A stretch of DNA of 64,000 nucleotides from Halomonas daqiaonensis (GCF_900109725.1 NZ_FOBC01000022.1:1-64000), one strand, 5' to 3'; positions 34,965 to 46,533 are shown, counted from the first letter of the stretch. The notes: generated from the letters alone by a model not told the origin. Program-made: numbers and translations.

Positions 34965-36458
34965 ATGAGTAAAGAAATTCTGGCGGTCGTCGATGCGATC
35001 TCCAACGAGAAGGGGGTCCCCCGCGAGGTGATCTTCGAGGCCGTCGAGGCGGCCCTGGCCAGTGCATCGCGCAAGCGCTTCGATGACGAGGAAGCCAGCG
35101 TGCGGGTGCACATCGATCGCGAAACCGGCGACTACGAGACGTTTCGTCGCTGGGAGGTGGTCGAGGATGATGACTTCGACGGGCCCGATGCCCAGATCAA
35201 GCTCTCCTTCGCCGAGCGCCGTGACCCGCCCCTGGGGCTGGGTGACGTGGTCGAGGAGCGCATCGAGAATGCTTCCTTCGGCCGCATCGCCGCCCAGACC
35301 GCCAAGCAGGTCATCGTGCAGAAGGTGCGCGAGGCCGAGCGGGCCGAGGTGGTGCGCCAGTATGCCGAGCGCGAGGGTGAGCTGGTCGCCGGCATCGTCA
35401 AGAAGACCACACGCGACGGCCTGATCATCGATCTCGGCGATAACGCCGAGGCCTTCCTGCCACGCAGCGAGATGATCCCCGGCGAGCGCTACCGCATGAA
35501 CGAGCGGGTCCGCGCGCTGCTGGTCAAGGTCGATCCCGAGGCGCGCGGCGCCCAGCTGATCCTGTCGCGCACCTGCCCGGAATTGATCATCGAGCTGTTC
35601 AGCATCGAGGTGCCGGAGATCGCCGAGCAGCTCATCGAGATCAAGGGCGCGGCACGCGACCCGGGCTCGCGGGCCAAGATCGCGGTCAAGACCAATGACC
35701 GGCGCATCGATCCCGTGGGCGCCTGCGTGGGTATGCGTGGCTCACGTGTCCAGGCCGTTTCCTCGGAGCTGCAGAACGAGCGTGTGGACATCGTGCTGTG
35801 GGACGACAATCCGGCCCAACTGGTGATCAATGCCATGGCGCCGGCGGATGTCGGCTCGATCCTCGTCGACGAGGAGGCCCACGCCATGGACGTGGCCGTC
35901 GCCGAGGACAACCTGGCGCAGGCCATCGGCCGCAGCGGCCAGAACGTGCGCCTGGCCTCCGAACTCACCGGCTGGCGTCTCAACGTCATGACCGAGGAGG
36001 AGGCCGAGGACAAGCGCGATCAGGAGATCGACAGCCTGGTCGAACATTTCATCCAGCACCTGGATATCGACGAGGACGTGGCGCGACTGCTCGTGGAAGA
36101 GGGCTTCACCTCCCTGGAGGAGATCGCCTATGTGCCGGTCGAAGAGATGCTGGAGATCGAGGAGTTCGACGAGGAGCTCATCGAGGAGCTGCGCGCTCGC
36201 GCCAAGGATGAACTGCTGAACCTGGCCATCGCCTCCGAGGAGGAGCTCGATGGCGCCCAGCCGGCCGACGACCTGCTGGAGATGGACGGTATGGAGCGCC
36301 ACCTGGCCTTCATTCTGGCCAGCCGGGGCATTGTTACCATGGAGGACCTGGCCGAGCAGTCCGTCGATGACCTGCTGGACATCGAGGGAATAGACGAGGA
36401 GCGCGCCGCGGCACTGATCATGACTGCCCGTGCGCCATGGTTCGAGAACGAACAGTAA
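34965..36458 (+). CDS. nusA: Transcription termination/antitermination factor NusA
   Basis: A 497-residue RNA polymerase-binding factor for pausing, termination and rRNA antitermination. The N-terminal domain ([22 protein letters not shown]) is followed by an S1 domain (about 135-200, [26 protein letters not shown]), two KH domains ([18 protein letters not shown] and [18 protein letters not shown]) and two C-terminal acidic repeats (about 360-495), the gammaproteobacterial layout. Spacing to rimP is 43 bp and to infB 27 bp. Confidence 0.96.
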   Translation: MSKEILAVVDAISNEKGVPREVIFEAVEAALASASRKRFDDEEASVRVHIDRETGDYETFRRWEVVEDDDFDGPDAQIKLSFAERRDPPLGLGDVVEERIENASFGRIAAQTAKQVIVQKVREAERAEVVRQYAEREGELVAGIVKKTTRDGLIIDLGDNAEAFLPRSEMIPGERYRMNERVRALLVKVDPEARGAQLILSRTCPELIIELFSIEVPEIAEQLIEIKGAARDPGSRAKIAVKTNDRRIDPVGACVGMRGSRVQAVSSELQNERVDIVLWDDNPAQLVINAMAPADVGSILVDEEAHAMDVAVAEDNLAQAIGRSGQNVRLASELTGWRLNVMTEEEAEDKRDQEIDSLVEHFIQHLDIDEDVARLLVEEGFTSLEEIAYVPVEEMLEIEEFDEELIEELRARAKDELLNLAIASEEELDGAQPADDLLEMDGMERHLAFILASRGIVTMEDLAEQSVDDLLDIEGIDEERAAALIMTARAPWFENEQ

Positions 36459-36485
36459 ACAGGTCACGGGCTGAGGAGGGTCGTA

Positions 36486-39047
36486 ATGTCAGAAATGACC
36501 GTTAAGGATTTTGCAGCGAAGGTGGGGCGCGATGTACCCCGCCTGCTGGAGCAGATGAAGGAAGCCGGGCTCGGTCAGAAGTCCGAGAGCGATGCCGTGT
36601 CCGAAGAGGACAAGCGTCAACTGCTTGACTATCTCACCAAGAGTCACGGCGGCAGCGGCGCCGGGGCGAAGAATCGCATCACCCTGACGCGCAAGACGCG
36701 TAGCCGTATCAAGACCGGCGAACGCGGCAAGAGCATCGAGGTGCAGGTGCGCAAGAAGCGCACCTACGTCAAGCGTGATGAGGAAGAGACCCAGCCGGAG
36801 CCGGCGAAGGATGCCGGACCGCGCCAGCTGGTTGGCGACATGGCCGATTCGCAGCAGGCCCAGGCCGCCAAGGATGCCCGTGAGGCCGAGGATGCTCGCG
36901 AAGCCGAGAGTGCTCGTGAGGCCGAGGAATCCAAGGCGCGTGCCGCCGAGGAGTCCGCCCGCGAAGCGTCGGCCAAGCTCGAGGCCGAGAAGGCCGCCGC
37001 CGAGCCCGAGATTCCCGTGCCGGAACTCGAGGCTGCCTCGCCCGCGGAGGAGCCTCCGGCCCCGCCCAAGGAGGGACGTCCCGAGTCGCGCCGCGCCGCC
37101 GTCAAGAAGGCTACCACCAAGGCCGGTGCCGGCAAGAAGGGCCGTGGCGAGCGCGACGACGACGATCGCGGTGATCGCGAGGAGCGTCGCCGTGGTGGCA
37201 AGAAGGTCAAGCGTGCCGAGCGCCGTGGAGGTCGCCGCGGCGGCAGCCAGGGGGGTGGCGGCAAGCATGGCTTCCAGAAGCCGACTCAGCCGATCGTCCG
37301 CGAGGTCTCTATCCCCGAGTCGATCAGTGTCGCCGACCTGGCCGACAAGATGTCGATCAAGGCGAACGAGGTCATCAAGGCCATGTTCACCATGGGCGCG
37401 GCGGTGACCATCAACCAGACCATCGATCAGGATACTGCGGCCATCGTGGTCGAGGAGATGGGCCACAAGCCCAAGCTGGTCAAGGACGATGCGCTGGAGA
37501 CCGAGGTCCTCGAGGGCATTTCCTACGAGGGCGAGGAAATCACCCGCTCACCGGTGGTCACGGTCATGGGTCACGTTGACCACGGCAAGACCTCGCTTCT
37601 CGACTATATCCGCAAGGCCAAGGTGGCCACCGGCGAAGCCGGCGGTATCACCCAGCACATCGGTGCCTACCATGTGGAGGACGACCACGGTGGCGTAACC
37701 TTCCTGGATACCCCGGGCCACGCGGCGTTCACCGCCATGCGTGCTCGCGGTGCCAAGGCCACCGACGTGGTCGTGCTGGTGGTAGCCGCCGATGACGGCG
37801 TCATGCCCCAGACCATCGAGGCGATCGAGCACTCGCGGGCAGCCGAAGTGCCGATGGTGGTCGCGGTCAACAAGATCGACAAGGCAGGCATCGACCTGGA
37901 CCGGATCAAGAACGAGCTTTCCCAGCACGGTGTAATCTCCGAGGAGTGGGGCGGAGACACCCAGTTCGTGCATGTCTCCGCGCACACCGGCGAGGGCATC
38001 GAGGAGTTGCTGGAAGCCGTTCAGCTGGTGTCCGAGGTGCTCGAGCTCAAGGCCGTCCCCGAGGCGCCCGGCAAGGGCGTGGTGGTCGAGTCGCGCCTGG
38101 ACAAGGGCCGCGGCCCGGTGGCCACGGTGCTGGTCCAGAACGGTACCCTGAAGAAGGGCGATATCGTGCTCGCCGGCCTGCACTACGGCCGCGTACGAGC
38201 CCTGACCAACGAGCTGGGCAAGCAGGTCGATGAGGTTGGCCCGTCCATGCCGGTGGAGATCCAGGGTCTGGACGGTACGCCCGAGGCGGGTGACGACTTC
38301 ATGGTGCTGGCCGACGAGAAGAAGGCCCGCGAGGTCGCCAACTTCCGCCAGGGCAAGTACCGCGAGGTGCGCCTGGCACGTCAGCAGAAGGCCAAGCTGG
38401 AGAACATGTTCAGCCAGATGGGCCAGGACGTGGCCGCCAAGCTCAACATCGTGCTCAAGGCCGACGTCCAGGGTTCCCTGGAGGCGATCAAGGGCGCCCT
38501 GGAAGAGCTCTCCACCGACGAGGTGGAAGTGGCCGTGGTCTCCTCCGGCGTAGGCGGTATCACCGGTACCGATGCCAACCTGGCACTGGCCAGTGACGCC
38601 ATCGTGGTCGGCTTCAACGTGCGTGCCGATGCTGCGGCCCGCGAGATCGTCGAGCGTGAAGGCCTGGATCTGCGCTACTACAGTGTCATCTACCAGCTGA
38701 TCGACGAGGTCAAGCAGGCCATGAGCGGCATGCTGGCACCGGAGTGGAAGGAAGAGATAGTCGGCGTGGCCGAGGTTCGTGACGTCTTCCGTGCACCCAA
38801 GATCGGTGCCGTGGCCGGTTGCATGGTGGTCGAGGGCAGTGTGCACCGCAACAAGAAGATCCGTGTGCTGCGCGACAACGTGGTGATCTACGAGGGCGAA
38901 CTCGAGTCCCTGCGTCGCTTCAAGGACGACGTCCAGGAAGTGCGCAATGGCATGGAGTGCGGCATCGGCGTGAAGAACTACAACGATGTCCAGGTCGGCG
39001 ACAAGATCGAGGTCTTCGATCAGGTCAAGGTCGAGCGGACCCTCTAA
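36486..39047 (+). CDS. infB: Translation initiation factor IF-2
   Basis: An 853-residue GTPase that places initiator tRNA on the 30S subunit. An IF2_N module at 1-50 precedes a long charged, low-complexity region (about 60-260, rich in Ala/Glu/Arg, including [15 protein letters not shown] stretches). The G domain has G1 GHVDHGKTS (about 362), G3 DTPGHAAF, and NKID. The C-terminal domains II, III and IV end in the fMet-tRNA-binding fold ([19 protein letters not shown]). Internal start sites giving shorter IF-2 forms, as in E. coli, are possible. Confidence 0.97.
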   Translation: MSEMTVKDFAAKVGRDVPRLLEQMKEAGLGQKSESDAVSEEDKRQLLDYLTKSHGGSGAGAKNRITLTRKTRSRIKTGERGKSIEVQVRKKRTYVKRDEEETQPEPAKDAGPRQLVGDMADSQQAQAAKDAREAEDAREAESAREAEESKARAAEESAREASAKLEAEKAAAEPEIPVPELEAASPAEEPPAPPKEGRPESRRAAVKKATTKAGAGKKGRGERDDDDRGDREERRRGGKKVKRAERRGGRRGGSQGGGGKHGFQKPTQPIVREVSIPESISVADLADKMSIKANEVIKAMFTMGAAVTINQTIDQDTAAIVVEEMGHKPKLVKDDALETEVLEGISYEGEEITRSPVVTVMGHVDHGKTSLLDYIRKAKVATGEAGGITQHIGAYHVEDDHGGVTFLDTPGHAAFTAMRARGAKATDVVVLVVAADDGVMPQTIEAIEHSRAAEVPMVVAVNKIDKAGIDLDRIKNELSQHGVISEEWGGDTQFVHVSAHTGEGIEELLEAVQLVSEVLELKAVPEAPGKGVVVESRLDKGRGPVATVLVQNGTLKKGDIVLAGLHYGRVRALTNELGKQVDEVGPSMPVEIQGLDGTPEAGDDFMVLADEKKAREVANFRQGKYREVRLARQQKAKLENMFSQMGQDVAAKLNIVLKADVQGSLEAIKGALEELSTDEVEVAVVSSGVGGITGTDANLALASDAIVVGFNVRADAAAREIVEREGLDLRYYSVIYQLIDEVKQAMSGMLAPEWKEEIVGVAEVRDVFRAPKIGAVAGCMVVEGSVHRNKKIRVLRDNVVIYEGELESLRRFKDDVQEVRNGMECGIGVKNYNDVQVGDKIEVFDQVKVERTL

Positions 39048-39065
39048 GGACTCGAGGAGTCGTAC

Positions 39066-39527
39066 ATGCGCGAGTTCAAGCGTACCGACCGGGTGGCCGA
39101 CCAGCTCCAGAAGGAGCTGGCGGTGCTCATCCAGCGCGAGGTCAAGGATCCGCGGCTGGGCATGGTCACCGTCAGCGGCGTTGAGGTCAGCCGTGACCTC
39201 GGCTATGCCGACGTCCATGTGACCCTGCTGGGCGAGCAGACCCCGGAGCACATCAAGGAGAACCTGGCTGTGCTCAAGCGGGCCGCCGGTTTCCTGCGCA
39301 GCCAGATCGCCCGGCGCATCAAGCTGCGCCATGTGCCGGAACTGCGCTTCCACTACGACGAGAGCGTGGTGCGCGGCCAGCGACTGTCGTCACTTATCGA
39401 CGAGGCCGTCGCCAGCGACCAGGTCCAGTACGACGAGGCGGCGGATGACGACAGTGGCCCGGCCGATGGTTCGGTCGACGATCGTTCGGCAGGCAATGCT
39501 TCTGCAGACAGGGACGAGCGCGACTGA
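39066..39527 (+). CDS. rbfA: 30S ribosome-binding factor RbfA
   Basis: A 153-residue cold-shock-type assembly factor with a type II KH fold: REFKRTDRVADQLQKELAVLIQREVKDPRLG, VTVSGVEVSRDLGYADVHVTLLG, and LRHVPELRFHYDESVVRGQRLSSLIDEAV. The C-terminal 30 residues are an acidic/serine-rich extension. Its stop shares a base with the truB ATG (TGATG), so the two are translationally coupled. Confidence 0.95.
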   Translation: MREFKRTDRVADQLQKELAVLIQREVKDPRLGMVTVSGVEVSRDLGYADVHVTLLGEQTPEHIKENLAVLKRAAGFLRSQIARRIKLRHVPELRFHYDESVVRGQRLSSLIDEAVASDQVQYDEAADDDSGPADGSVDDRSAGNASADRDERD

Positions 39528-40444
39528 TGGCACGGCGGCGTCGCGGGTTGCCGGTGAACGGCGTGCTGCTGCTGGACAAGCCCGCGGGCCTGTCCAGCAA
39601 CTATGCGCTGCAGCGGGCGCGGCGCCTGTTCCAGGCCCAGAAGGCCGGCCACACGGGAACCCTGGATCCCATGGCCACCGGCCTGCTGCCGGTGTGCTTC
39701 GGCGAGGCGACCAAGTTCTCCGCCCACCTGCTGGATGCCGACAAGGTCTATCGCACGCGGGTGGAGCTCGGCGCGATCACCGACACCGGTGATGCCGAGG
39801 GCGAGGTGGTGGAGCGCCGCGCGGTGCCTCGGCTGACCGAGGCCGACGTCGAGGAGGTGCTCGAGCGCTTTCGCGGCGAGATCGACCAGGTGCCGCCGAT
39901 GTATTCGGCGCTCAAGCATCAGGGGCGCAAGCTCTACGAACTGGCCCGCGAGGGCAAGTCGATCGAGCGTGCAGCCAGGCGCGTGAAGGTGTATGATGCG
40001 CGCCTTCTTTCCCTTGCCGACACCGCCTTCGAGCTCGAGGTGTGCGTCAGCAAGGGGACCTATATCCGTACCCTGGCCGAGGACATTGGCCAGGCACTGG
40101 GCTGCGGAGCGCACATCAGCGCGCTGCGCCGTCTGGCAACGGGGTCTTTCACGACTGAGGGCATGCTGACCCTCGACGCGCTGGAGGCGCTGCCCGGCCA
40201 GGCCGAACGTGAAGCGGCGCTGCTGCCCGTCGACGTGCTGGTCGACCACTTGCCACGACTCGAGGTCGATGCTGTGGCGGCCACTCGGCTGAACCATGGC
40301 CAGTCGGTTCGAGTCGAGGCTGGCGAGTTGGCCGAGGGCGAGACACCAAGACTCTATCGTGCCGGGGCCTTTCTGGGCCTTGGCGCGGTGACGGGGCCAC
40401 AGGAGGTGGCGCCGAAACGGTTGCTGAGCACCGTAGCCGACTGA
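39527..40444 (+). CDS. truB: tRNA pseudouridine(55) synthase TruB
   Basis: A 305-residue enzyme that makes pseudouridine-55 in the T-loop of tRNAs. The catalytic Asp is in [23 protein letters not shown] (shown as [16 protein letters not shown]). Further motifs are [21 protein letters not shown] and [19 protein letters not shown] [17 protein letters not shown]-terminal PUA-like domain follows (about 245-300). The ATG overlaps the rbfA stop. Confidence 0.95.
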   Translation: MARRRRGLPVNGVLLLDKPAGLSSNYALQRARRLFQAQKAGHTGTLDPMATGLLPVCFGEATKFSAHLLDADKVYRTRVELGAITDTGDAEGEVVERRAVPRLTEADVEEVLERFRGEIDQVPPMYSALKHQGRKLYELAREGKSIERAARRVKVYDARLLSLADTAFELEVCVSKGTYIRTLAEDIGQALGCGAHISALRRLATGSFTTEGMLTLDALEALPGQAEREAALLPVDVLVDHLPRLEVDAVAATRLNHGQSVRVEAGELAEGETPRLYRAGAFLGLGAVTGPQEVAPKRLLSTVAD

Positions 40445-40523
40445 AGGGAGAAACGCCCGAGACTGCAAATATGCGTGGTCTCAAACATTCATCACCCAAG
40501 CATATTGCTTACTGGAGAGACAG

Positions 40524-40793
40524 ATGGCACTGACAGCCGAGCAGAAGTCCACAATCGTCAACGAGTACGGTCGTGGCGAGAACGACACCGGTTCCCCTGA
40601 AGTGCAGGTAGCCCTGCTGAGCGCCAACATCGATGGCCTGCAGGACCACTTCAAGACCAACAAGCAGGACCACCACTCCCGCCGTGGCCTGATCCGCATG
40701 GTCAACCAGCGCCGCAAGCTGCTGGATTACCTGAAGCGCAAGGATTTCGAGCGCTATCAGTCGTTGATCCAGCGCCTGGGCCTGCGCCGCTAA
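40524..40793 (+). CDS. rpsO: 30S ribosomal protein S15
   Basis: The 89-residue primary 16S-binding protein S15, starting [22 protein letters not shown] and ending [30 protein letters not shown] is the family signature. The 79-bp leader before the ATG (TACTGGAGAGACAG) could hold the autoregulatory pseudoknot known for E. coli rpsO, but I could not fold it reliably. A strong terminator follows. Confidence 0.97.
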   Translation: MALTAEQKSTIVNEYGRGENDTGSPEVQVALLSANIDGLQDHFKTNKQDHHSRRGLIRMVNQRRKLLDYLKRKDFERYQSLIQRLGLRR

Positions 40794-40813
40794 GCGACGT
40801 ACCCCAAGCGGTA

Positions 40814-40847
40814 ACGAAACGGGCAGCCTTCGGGCTGCCCGTTTCGT
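40814..40847 (+). terminator. Terminator after rpsO
   Basis: ACGAAACGGGCAGCC-TTCG-GGCTGCCCGTTTCGT is a perfect 15-bp stem with a stable TTCG tetraloop. Partial read-through probably feeds pnp. Confidence 0.85.
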
Positions 40848-40959
40848 ATTGGTAGATACCCAGGAAATGTCGTTAACCGGTGGCCGCGGCGGGCGTCAAC
40901 CCCTAAAATGGTCGCCGAGCTAAAACGAACCAAACATCGAAAAGTTGAAGGAAGTCGCC

Positions 40960-43095
40960 GTGAATCCGGTCAAGAAAACGTTTCAGTACGGTCGCAGCAC
41001 CGTCACCCTGGAAACCGGGCGTATCGCCCGCCAGGCCACCGGTGCCGTGATGGTCACCATGGACGATACCGTCGTGCTGTGCACCGTGGTGGCCAAGAAA
41101 GAGGCCAATCCTGCTCAGCCCTTCTTCCCGCTGGGGGTGTTCTATCAGGAGAAGACCTACGCAGTCGGCAAGATTCCCGGTGGCTTCTTCAAGCGCGAGG
41201 GGCGCCCCACCGAGAAGGAGACCCTCACTTCGCGGCTGATCGATCGCCCGATCCGTCCGCTCTTCCCCAAGGGCTTCATGAACGAGGTCCAGGTGGTCTG
41301 TTCGGTGCTCTCCACCGACCGCAACCATGACCCGGATGTAGCCGCGATGCTCGGCACCTCCGCTGCCCTGGCTGTTTCCGGCGTGCCCTTCAACGGCCCG
41401 ATCGGCGGCGCGCGCGTGGGCTTCACCGAGGATAACGGCTACTTCCTCAACCCCACCGTCGAGGAGTTGACCAGCTCCGAGCTCAACATGGTGGTTGCCG
41501 GCACGGAGAAGGCGGTGCTGATGGTCGAGTCCGAGGCCAACGAGCTGCTCGAGGACGAGATGCTGGGCGCGGTGCTCTTTGCCCATCAGGAGATGCAGGT
41601 GGCCATCCAGGCCATCAATGAGCTGACCGCCGAGGCGGGCAAGCCGAAGTGGGACTGGCAGCCCCCCACCGAGAACACTGTCCTCAAGGGCGCCATGGCC
41701 GATGCCTTTGAGCAGAAGATCGGCGAGGCCTATCGCATCACCGACAAGATGGAACGCCAGGATGCCCTCTCCGCCCTGAAGGATCAGGCGGTCGAGCAGT
41801 TCGCTGGTGAAGAAGAGGACAAGCACGAGGCCGACGCGGTCAAGGGCGCTTTCGCAGGCCTGGAGAAGCGTGTGGTACGCTCGCGCGTGGTCAGGGGGGA
41901 GCCCCGCATCGATGGCCGCGACCACAAGACCGTGCGTCCGCTGGATATCGAGGTCGGCAGCTTGCCCAAGACTCACGGCTCGGCGATCTTCACCCGCGGT
42001 GAGACCCAGGCCATCGTGGTCGCGACCCTGGGTACCCTGCGTGACTCCCAGCTGATCGAGTCGCTGGAAGGCGAGCGCAAGGATCGCTTCATGCTGCACT
42101 ACAACTTCCCCCCCTACTGCGTGGGTGAAGCCGGCTTCATGGGCGGGCCCAAGCGTCGCGAAATCGGTCATGGTCGCCTGGCACGTCGTGGTGTGTCGGC
42201 GATGCTGCCCTCCGAGACGGACTTTCCCTATACCATCCGGGTGGTGTCCGAGATCACCGAGTCCAACGGCTCCAGCTCCATGGCCTCGGTATGCGGTACC
42301 TCATTGGCATTGATGGATGCCGGTGTTCCCATGAAGGCGCCGGTGGCGGGTATCGCCATGGGCTTGGTCAAGGATGAAGACGGCTTCGCGGTGCTGACCG
42401 ACATCTTGGGTGACGAAGACCACCTCGGCGACATGGACTTCAAGGTGGCCGGCTCCGCGAACGGCGTCACCGCCCTGCAGATGGACATCAAGATCGAGGG
42501 GATCAACGAGGAGATCATGGAACAGGCCCTGCAGCAGGCCTATGAGGCCCGCCAGCAGATCCTCGAGCAGATGAATACGGTGATCGCCCAGAGTCGTGGC
42601 GAGGTCTCCGAGAACGCCCCCTCCATGGCGACCATCAAGATCGACCCTGAGAAGATCCGCGATGTCATCGGCAAGGGCGGCGCCACTATCCGCAAGATCT
42701 GCGAGGAGACCGGCGCCTCTATCGACCTGGATGATGACGGTACCGTGCGCATCTACGCCGAGGACAAATCGGCGGCCAAGGCGGCCATCGACACCGTGCT
42801 GGCGATCACCGCCGAGCCGGAGATCAGCAAGCTCTACCGTGGCAAGGTGGTGCGCATCGCCGACTTCGGCGCCTTCGTCAACATCATGCCGGGCACCGAT
42901 GGCCTGGTGCACATCTCCCAGATCGTTCCGGAACGGGTCAACGACGTGCGCGATTTCCTCAACGAGGGCGATGAGCCCATCGTCAAGGTGCTCGATATCG
43001 ACAACCGCAACCGGGTGAAGCTAACCATCAAGGAGATTACCCCGGAAGAGAAGGCGGCATTCGAGGCGGAAGAGGTCGCTGAACCCCAGCTGTAA
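40960..43095 (+). CDS. pnp: Polyribonucleotide nucleotidyltransferase (PNPase)
   Basis: A 711-residue phosphorolytic 3'-5' exoribonuclease of the degradosome. Two RNase PH domains ([43 protein letters not shown]) are followed by a KH domain ([25 protein letters not shown]) and an S1 domain ([26 protein letters not shown]). I chose the GTG at 40960 ([11 protein letters not shown]), preceded by AAGGAA; the length then equals E. coli PNPase. An upstream in-frame TTG adds five residues. Confidence 0.96.
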   Translation: MNPVKKTFQYGRSTVTLETGRIARQATGAVMVTMDDTVVLCTVVAKKEANPAQPFFPLGVFYQEKTYAVGKIPGGFFKREGRPTEKETLTSRLIDRPIRPLFPKGFMNEVQVVCSVLSTDRNHDPDVAAMLGTSAALAVSGVPFNGPIGGARVGFTEDNGYFLNPTVEELTSSELNMVVAGTEKAVLMVESEANELLEDEMLGAVLFAHQEMQVAIQAINELTAEAGKPKWDWQPPTENTVLKGAMADAFEQKIGEAYRITDKMERQDALSALKDQAVEQFAGEEEDKHEADAVKGAFAGLEKRVVRSRVVRGEPRIDGRDHKTVRPLDIEVGSLPKTHGSAIFTRGETQAIVVATLGTLRDSQLIESLEGERKDRFMLHYNFPPYCVGEAGFMGGPKRREIGHGRLARRGVSAMLPSETDFPYTIRVVSEITESNGSSSMASVCGTSLALMDAGVPMKAPVAGIAMGLVKDEDGFAVLTDILGDEDHLGDMDFKVAGSANGVTALQMDIKIEGINEEIMEQALQQAYEARQQILEQMNTVIAQSRGEVSENAPSMATIKIDPEKIRDVIGKGGATIRKICEETGASIDLDDDGTVRIYAEDKSAAKAAIDTVLAITAEPEISKLYRGKVVRIADFGAFVNIMPGTDGLVHISQIVPERVNDVRDFLNEGDEPIVKVLDIDNRNRVKLTIKEITPEEKAAFEAEEVAEPQL

Positions 43096-43138
43096 GCGAC
43101 CGTCTTCGAGCCGCAAGCTCCAAGGAGCAAGGCATAAG

Positions 43139-43177
43139 GAAAACCGCCGCCAGGGCATAACCCTGGCGGCGGTTTTC
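43139..43177 (+). terminator. Terminator after pnp
   Basis: GAAAACCGCCGCCAGGG and CCCTGGCGGCGGTTTTC form a perfect 17-bp stem with a five-base loop, active in either direction between pnp and the convergent thiolase gene. Confidence 0.9.
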
Positions 43178-43269
43178 TATGGTAGGTCACAAAAGCAGAA
43201 TGCCCGGGGCAGTAAAAAAGCCCAAGGCACTCTATTTTCTTACAGATTACAGCTCGCGCGCAGCGCAGC

Positions 43270-44445
43270 TTATCTTTCGATGGCGAGTGCTACACCCTGT
43301 CCACCGCCGATGCACAGGGTTGCCAGGCCCTTCTTGGCATCACGGGCGATCATCTCGTGGACCAAGGTCACCAGGATGCGGCAGCCGGAGGCACCGATGG
43401 GGTGGCCGATGGCGATGGCGCCGCCGTTGACGTTGATCTTGCTGACATCCCAGCCCAGTTCCTTGTTGACAGAGATGGCCTGGGCGGCGAAGGCCTCGTT
43501 GGCCTCGACCAGATCCAGATCATCCAGGCTCCAGCCGGCTTTCTCGAGGCAACGACGGGTGGCCGGGGCCGGGCCGATGCCCATGATGGAGGGGTCGACG
43601 CCGGCGTTGCTGTAGGCCTTGATGCGGGCCAGCGGCTCGAGGCCCAGGGCCTTGGCTTTCTCGGCGGAGCAGAGCATCACCACGGCGGCCCCATCATTGA
43701 TGGAGGAGGCGTTGCCGGCGGTCACGCTGCCGTCCTTCTTGAAGGCCGGGCGCATGCCGGCGAGCTTCTCGGCGGTCACGTCACGCGGGCCCTCGTCGGT
43801 GTCGAAGACCACCGGATCGCCCTTGCGCTGGGGAATCTCCACGGGAACGATCTGTCCCTTGAACTTGCCCTCGCGAATGGCCGCGGCGGCCTTCTGCTGG
43901 GAGCCCGCAGCGAACTCGTCCATCTCCTCGCGGCTGATACCGTACTTCTCGGCCAGGTTCTCGGCCGTGATGCCCATGTGGAAGTTGTTGAAGGCATCCC
44001 ACAGGCCGTCGTGGACCATGGTGTCGATGGCCTTCCAGTCACCCATGCGCTGGCCGGTACGAGAGTTCGGCAGCACGTGGGGTGAGGCGGACATGTTCTC
44101 CTGGCCACCGGCGATGATCAGCTCGGCGTCGCCGCAGCGGATCGCCTGGGTGGCAAGGTGCAGGGTCTTGAGGCCCGACCCGCAGACCTTGTTGATGGTC
44201 ATGGCCGGAACGGCATCCGGCAAGCCGGCCTTGATGGATGCCTGGCGGGCGGGGTTCTGACCGACCCCGGCGGTGAGTACCTGGCCGAGCAGTACCTCGT
44301 CGACCTGGTCTCCAGCGACGCCAGTGGTGGACATGATGTCCTTGATGACATGGGCACCCAGGTCGCTGGCGGGAATGCCGGCCAGGGAACCACCGAAGGT
44401 GCCGACGGCAGTGCGGCGAGCGGCAACAATCACCACGTCTTGCAT
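43270..44445 (-). CDS. Acetyl-CoA C-acetyltransferase (thiolase)
   Basis: A 391-residue thiolase that condenses two acetyl-CoA to acetoacetyl-CoA or runs in reverse. The acyl-accepting Cys88 is in [11 protein letters not shown]. The GHPIGASG and [11 protein letters not shown] motifs hold the other catalytic His and Cys. Length and sequence fit the PhaA/AtoB biosynthetic type, so it may feed polyhydroxybutyrate synthesis, typical of Halomonas, but no phaB or phaC lies nearby. It is transcribed alone on the minus strand. Confidence 0.92.
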   Translation of the reverse strand: MQDVVIVAARRTAVGTFGGSLAGIPASDLGAHVIKDIMSTTGVAGDQVDEVLLGQVLTAGVGQNPARQASIKAGLPDAVPAMTINKVCGSGLKTLHLATQAIRCGDAELIIAGGQENMSASPHVLPNSRTGQRMGDWKAIDTMVHDGLWDAFNNFHMGITAENLAEKYGISREEMDEFAAGSQQKAAAAIREGKFKGQIVPVEIPQRKGDPVVFDTDEGPRDVTAEKLAGMRPAFKKDGSVTAGNASSINDGAAVVMLCSAEKAKALGLEPLARIKAYSNAGVDPSIMGIGPAPATRRCLEKAGWSLDDLDLVEANEAFAAQAISVNKELGWDVSKINVNGGAIAIGHPIGASGCRILVTLVHEMIARDAKKGLATLCIGGGQGVALAIER

Positions 44446-44479
44446 GGGAGATACTCCTGAACAATGACTAGCTGGCTTG

Positions 44480-44529
44480 CGGCCTTGTCTGAGGACAGCC
44501 TGAACTCGATGACGTCTCAGACAAGGCCG
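44480..44529. repeat. Perfect 14-bp inverted repeat upstream of the thiolase gene
   Basis: CGGCCTTGTCTGAG at 44480-44493 pairs with CTCAGACAAGGCCG at 44516-44529 across 22 bases. It starts 35 bases before the thiolase ATG on the minus strand and has no T-run. It could be an operator or an mRNA leader hairpin. Confidence 0.6.
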
Positions 44530-44658
44530 GGCCCTTCAGCATAGGGGACGCTCGTGCGTGGCGGCAATGCTTCCATGGGCGAATGCGCAGAGGGGGTGCC
44601 AAACAAGAAAGCATGTTGGCTGAAACGGCATGCCACAGGGTGCCGTGGCAGGCGGATG

Positions 44659-44760
44659 TCAGGCCAGCTGAACGGGAGTGGCACAGCAGCCCTTTTCGTT
44701 GAGCACGGCATGGGTGACACGGTCCATGGGCAGCGTGGCCTTGAGCCTGATGGTCTGCAT
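44659..44760 (-). pseudogene. panD: Internally deleted aspartate 1-decarboxylase (panD)
   Basis: The 33-codon frame begins MQTIRLKATLPMDRVTHAVL, matching the PanD N-terminus up to the self-processing site, and ends CATPVQLA, matching the C-terminal AIPVQLA-type tail of intact PanD proteins (about 125 residues). About 90 central codons are missing. The Gly-Ser cleavage pair that forms the pyruvoyl cofactor is replaced by Gly-Cys. The fragment follows panC by 47 bp on the same strand with AGAGGGA upstream, the expected site of panD. beta-Alanine supply would need another route. Confidence 0.72.
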
Positions 44761-44807
44761 GGGGTAGAGGTCCCTCTGCATGGCGGCACCGTGACGGCGC
44801 CAGGCCC

Positions 44808-45656
44808 TCAGCGTGGCAGGGTCAGGCTCAGATTGTCGATCAGTCGGGTCGGGCCGAGACGCGCGGCGGCGAGCAGGACGGCCTGACGGGTAGTCGCCGT
44901 GACCGGCCCCAGGTCGTCGTCGCGAAGCTCGAGGTAGTCGGGTTCGAAACCGGCTTCTCGCAACCGGGCGAGGCCCTCGGCGAGGGTGCCGTCCGGGTCG
45001 GCGCCGGCCTCCAGCGCATCGCGCAGCGTGCAAAGAGTGCGGTAGAGCGCCGGGGCGGTGGCGCGCTGGGCGTCATCCAGATAGCCGTTGCGTGAGGAGA
45101 GGGCCAGACCGTCATCGGCGCGCACGATGGGTACGCCGACGACCTCCACGGGGAGGTGCAGGTCGTCGACCATGCGGCGGATCACCGCGAGCTGCTGGTA
45201 GTCCTTCTCGCCGAAGCAGGCCACGTTGGGCTGCACCAGGTTGAAGAGCATGGTGACGACGGTGGCGACGCCATCGAAGTGTCCGGGGCGGTCACCACCG
45301 CAGAGCCCCTCGCTGACCTCGGGCACGCAGACCCGGGTCTGGGCCTCCAGGCCGCGCGGGTAGACAGTCGTCGTCTCGGGGGCGAACAGCAGGTCGCAGC
45401 CGGCGTCCTCCAGCTTCGCCTGGTCTTCGGCTAGGGTTCGCGGATAGGCGTCAAGATCCTCACCGGCTCCGAACTGGAGCGGATTGACGAAGATGGTCGC
45501 CACGACCACGTCGCCCTGGCGTCGTGCCTCCGCTATCAGCGCCAGGTGGCCGTCGTGCAGGTTGCCCATGGTCGGCGCCAGGGCGATGCGTTGACCGCGG
45601 CGCCGGCACTCGTCAAGGGCCTCACGAAGGGGCGGAATCTCTCGCAGGGTACGCAT
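44808..45656 (-). CDS. panC: Pantothenate synthetase
   Basis: A 282-residue ATP-dependent ligase joining pantoate and beta-alanine. The nucleotidyltransferase motif is [17 protein letters not shown] (HDGH as the HxGH box). Other family marks are [29 protein letters not shown] and FGEKDYQQL. It follows panB by 21 bp on the minus strand and precedes the panD remnant. Confidence 0.95.
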   Translation of the reverse strand: MRTLREIPPLREALDECRRRGQRIALAPTMGNLHDGHLALIAEARRQGDVVVATIFVNPLQFGAGEDLDAYPRTLAEDQAKLEDAGCDLLFAPETTTVYPRGLEAQTRVCVPEVSEGLCGGDRPGHFDGVATVVTMLFNLVQPNVACFGEKDYQQLAVIRRMVDDLHLPVEVVGVPIVRADDGLALSSRNGYLDDAQRATAPALYRTLCTLRDALEAGADPDGTLAEGLARLREAGFEPDYLELRDDDLGPVTATTRQAVLLAAARLGPTRLIDNLSLTLPR

Positions 45657-45677
45657 CGGCGAGCTCCTGAACGCTGC

Positions 45678-46469
45678 TTAGAAACAATGCTCTTGGGCGG
45701 GGAAGCGGCGGGCCTTGACGTCTTCGTGGTAACGGCGAAAGGCACCCGGGATATCGTCGGCCTCGGTCATGAAGTTCTTCACGAAGCGGGGCGTACGGCC
45801 GTGGGTGACGCCCAGCACGTCGTGCATCACCAGGATCTGGCCGTCGGTATCGGGGCCGGCGCCGATGCCGATCACTGGCACTTCCAGCGCCTCGCTCACC
45901 GCCCGGCCCAGGCTTGCCGGTACGCACTCGAGCAGGATCACCGAGGCGCCGGCCTCTACCAGCGTGCGGGCATCCTCGAGGATCCGGGTCGCCTGCTCGG
46001 CCTCGCGGCCCTGCACCTTGTAGCCGCCCAACTGATAGACCGACTGAGGTGTCAGGCCCAGGTGGGCGCAAACCGGCACGCCGCGACGGGTCAGCTCGCG
46101 GATGCCGTCGGCCATCCAGGCCTCGCCCTCAACCTTGACCAGCTCGGCCCCGGCGCGCATCAGCTGGGCGGCATCCTGAAGCAGACGCTCGGTGCTCGAA
46201 TTGCTCATAAAGGGCAGGTCGACCATCAGTAGACTCTTGTCCCTGCCGCGGTACACGCAGCGGGTATGGTAGCAGACCTCGTCGAGGGTCACCGGCAGGG
46301 TGCTGGCGTGCCCCTGCAGCACCATCCCCATAGAATCGCCGACCAGCAACACCTCGATCCCCGCCTCTCCGGCCGCGCGGGCGAAGGAGGCGTCGTAGGC
46401 GGTCAGGCAGCTGAACGGCTCACCGGCGCGCTTGAAGGCCTGCAGCGTGCTCAGGGTGACGGTTTTCAT
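45678..46469 (-). CDS. panB: 3-methyl-2-oxobutanoate hydroxymethyltransferase
   Basis: A 263-residue TIM-barrel enzyme making ketopantoate from alpha-ketoisovalerate. Signature stretches are FSCLTAYDASFARAAGEAGIEVLLVGDSMGMVLQGH (shown in parts), LMVDLPFMS, AHLGLTPQS and IGIGAGPDTDGQILVMHDVLG. The family length is about 264. It heads panB-panC(-panD). The upstream gap holds an inverted TGTTAC/GTAACA pair like that upstream of the CrcZ-like RNA. Confidence 0.95.
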   Translation of the reverse strand: MKTVTLSTLQAFKRAGEPFSCLTAYDASFARAAGEAGIEVLLVGDSMGMVLQGHASTLPVTLDEVCYHTRCVYRGRDKSLLMVDLPFMSNSSTERLLQDAAQLMRAGAELVKVEGEAWMADGIRELTRRGVPVCAHLGLTPQSVYQLGGYKVQGREAEQATRILEDARTLVEAGASVILLECVPASLGRAVSEALEVPVIGIGAGPDTDGQILVMHDVLGVTHGRTPRFVKNFMTEADDIPGAFRRYHEDVKARRFPAQEHCF

Positions 46470-46533
46470 GGCGTGCTCTCATCGTCTTGTCGTGGGAGGT
46501 CTCCGGCGGACCTGCCTTGGTGTGACCAGCGAT

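Noticed and set aside
37548..39353. A 601-codon minus-strand frame opposite infB
   Set aside because: It is antisense of the IF-2 G domain and later domains; no family resemblance.
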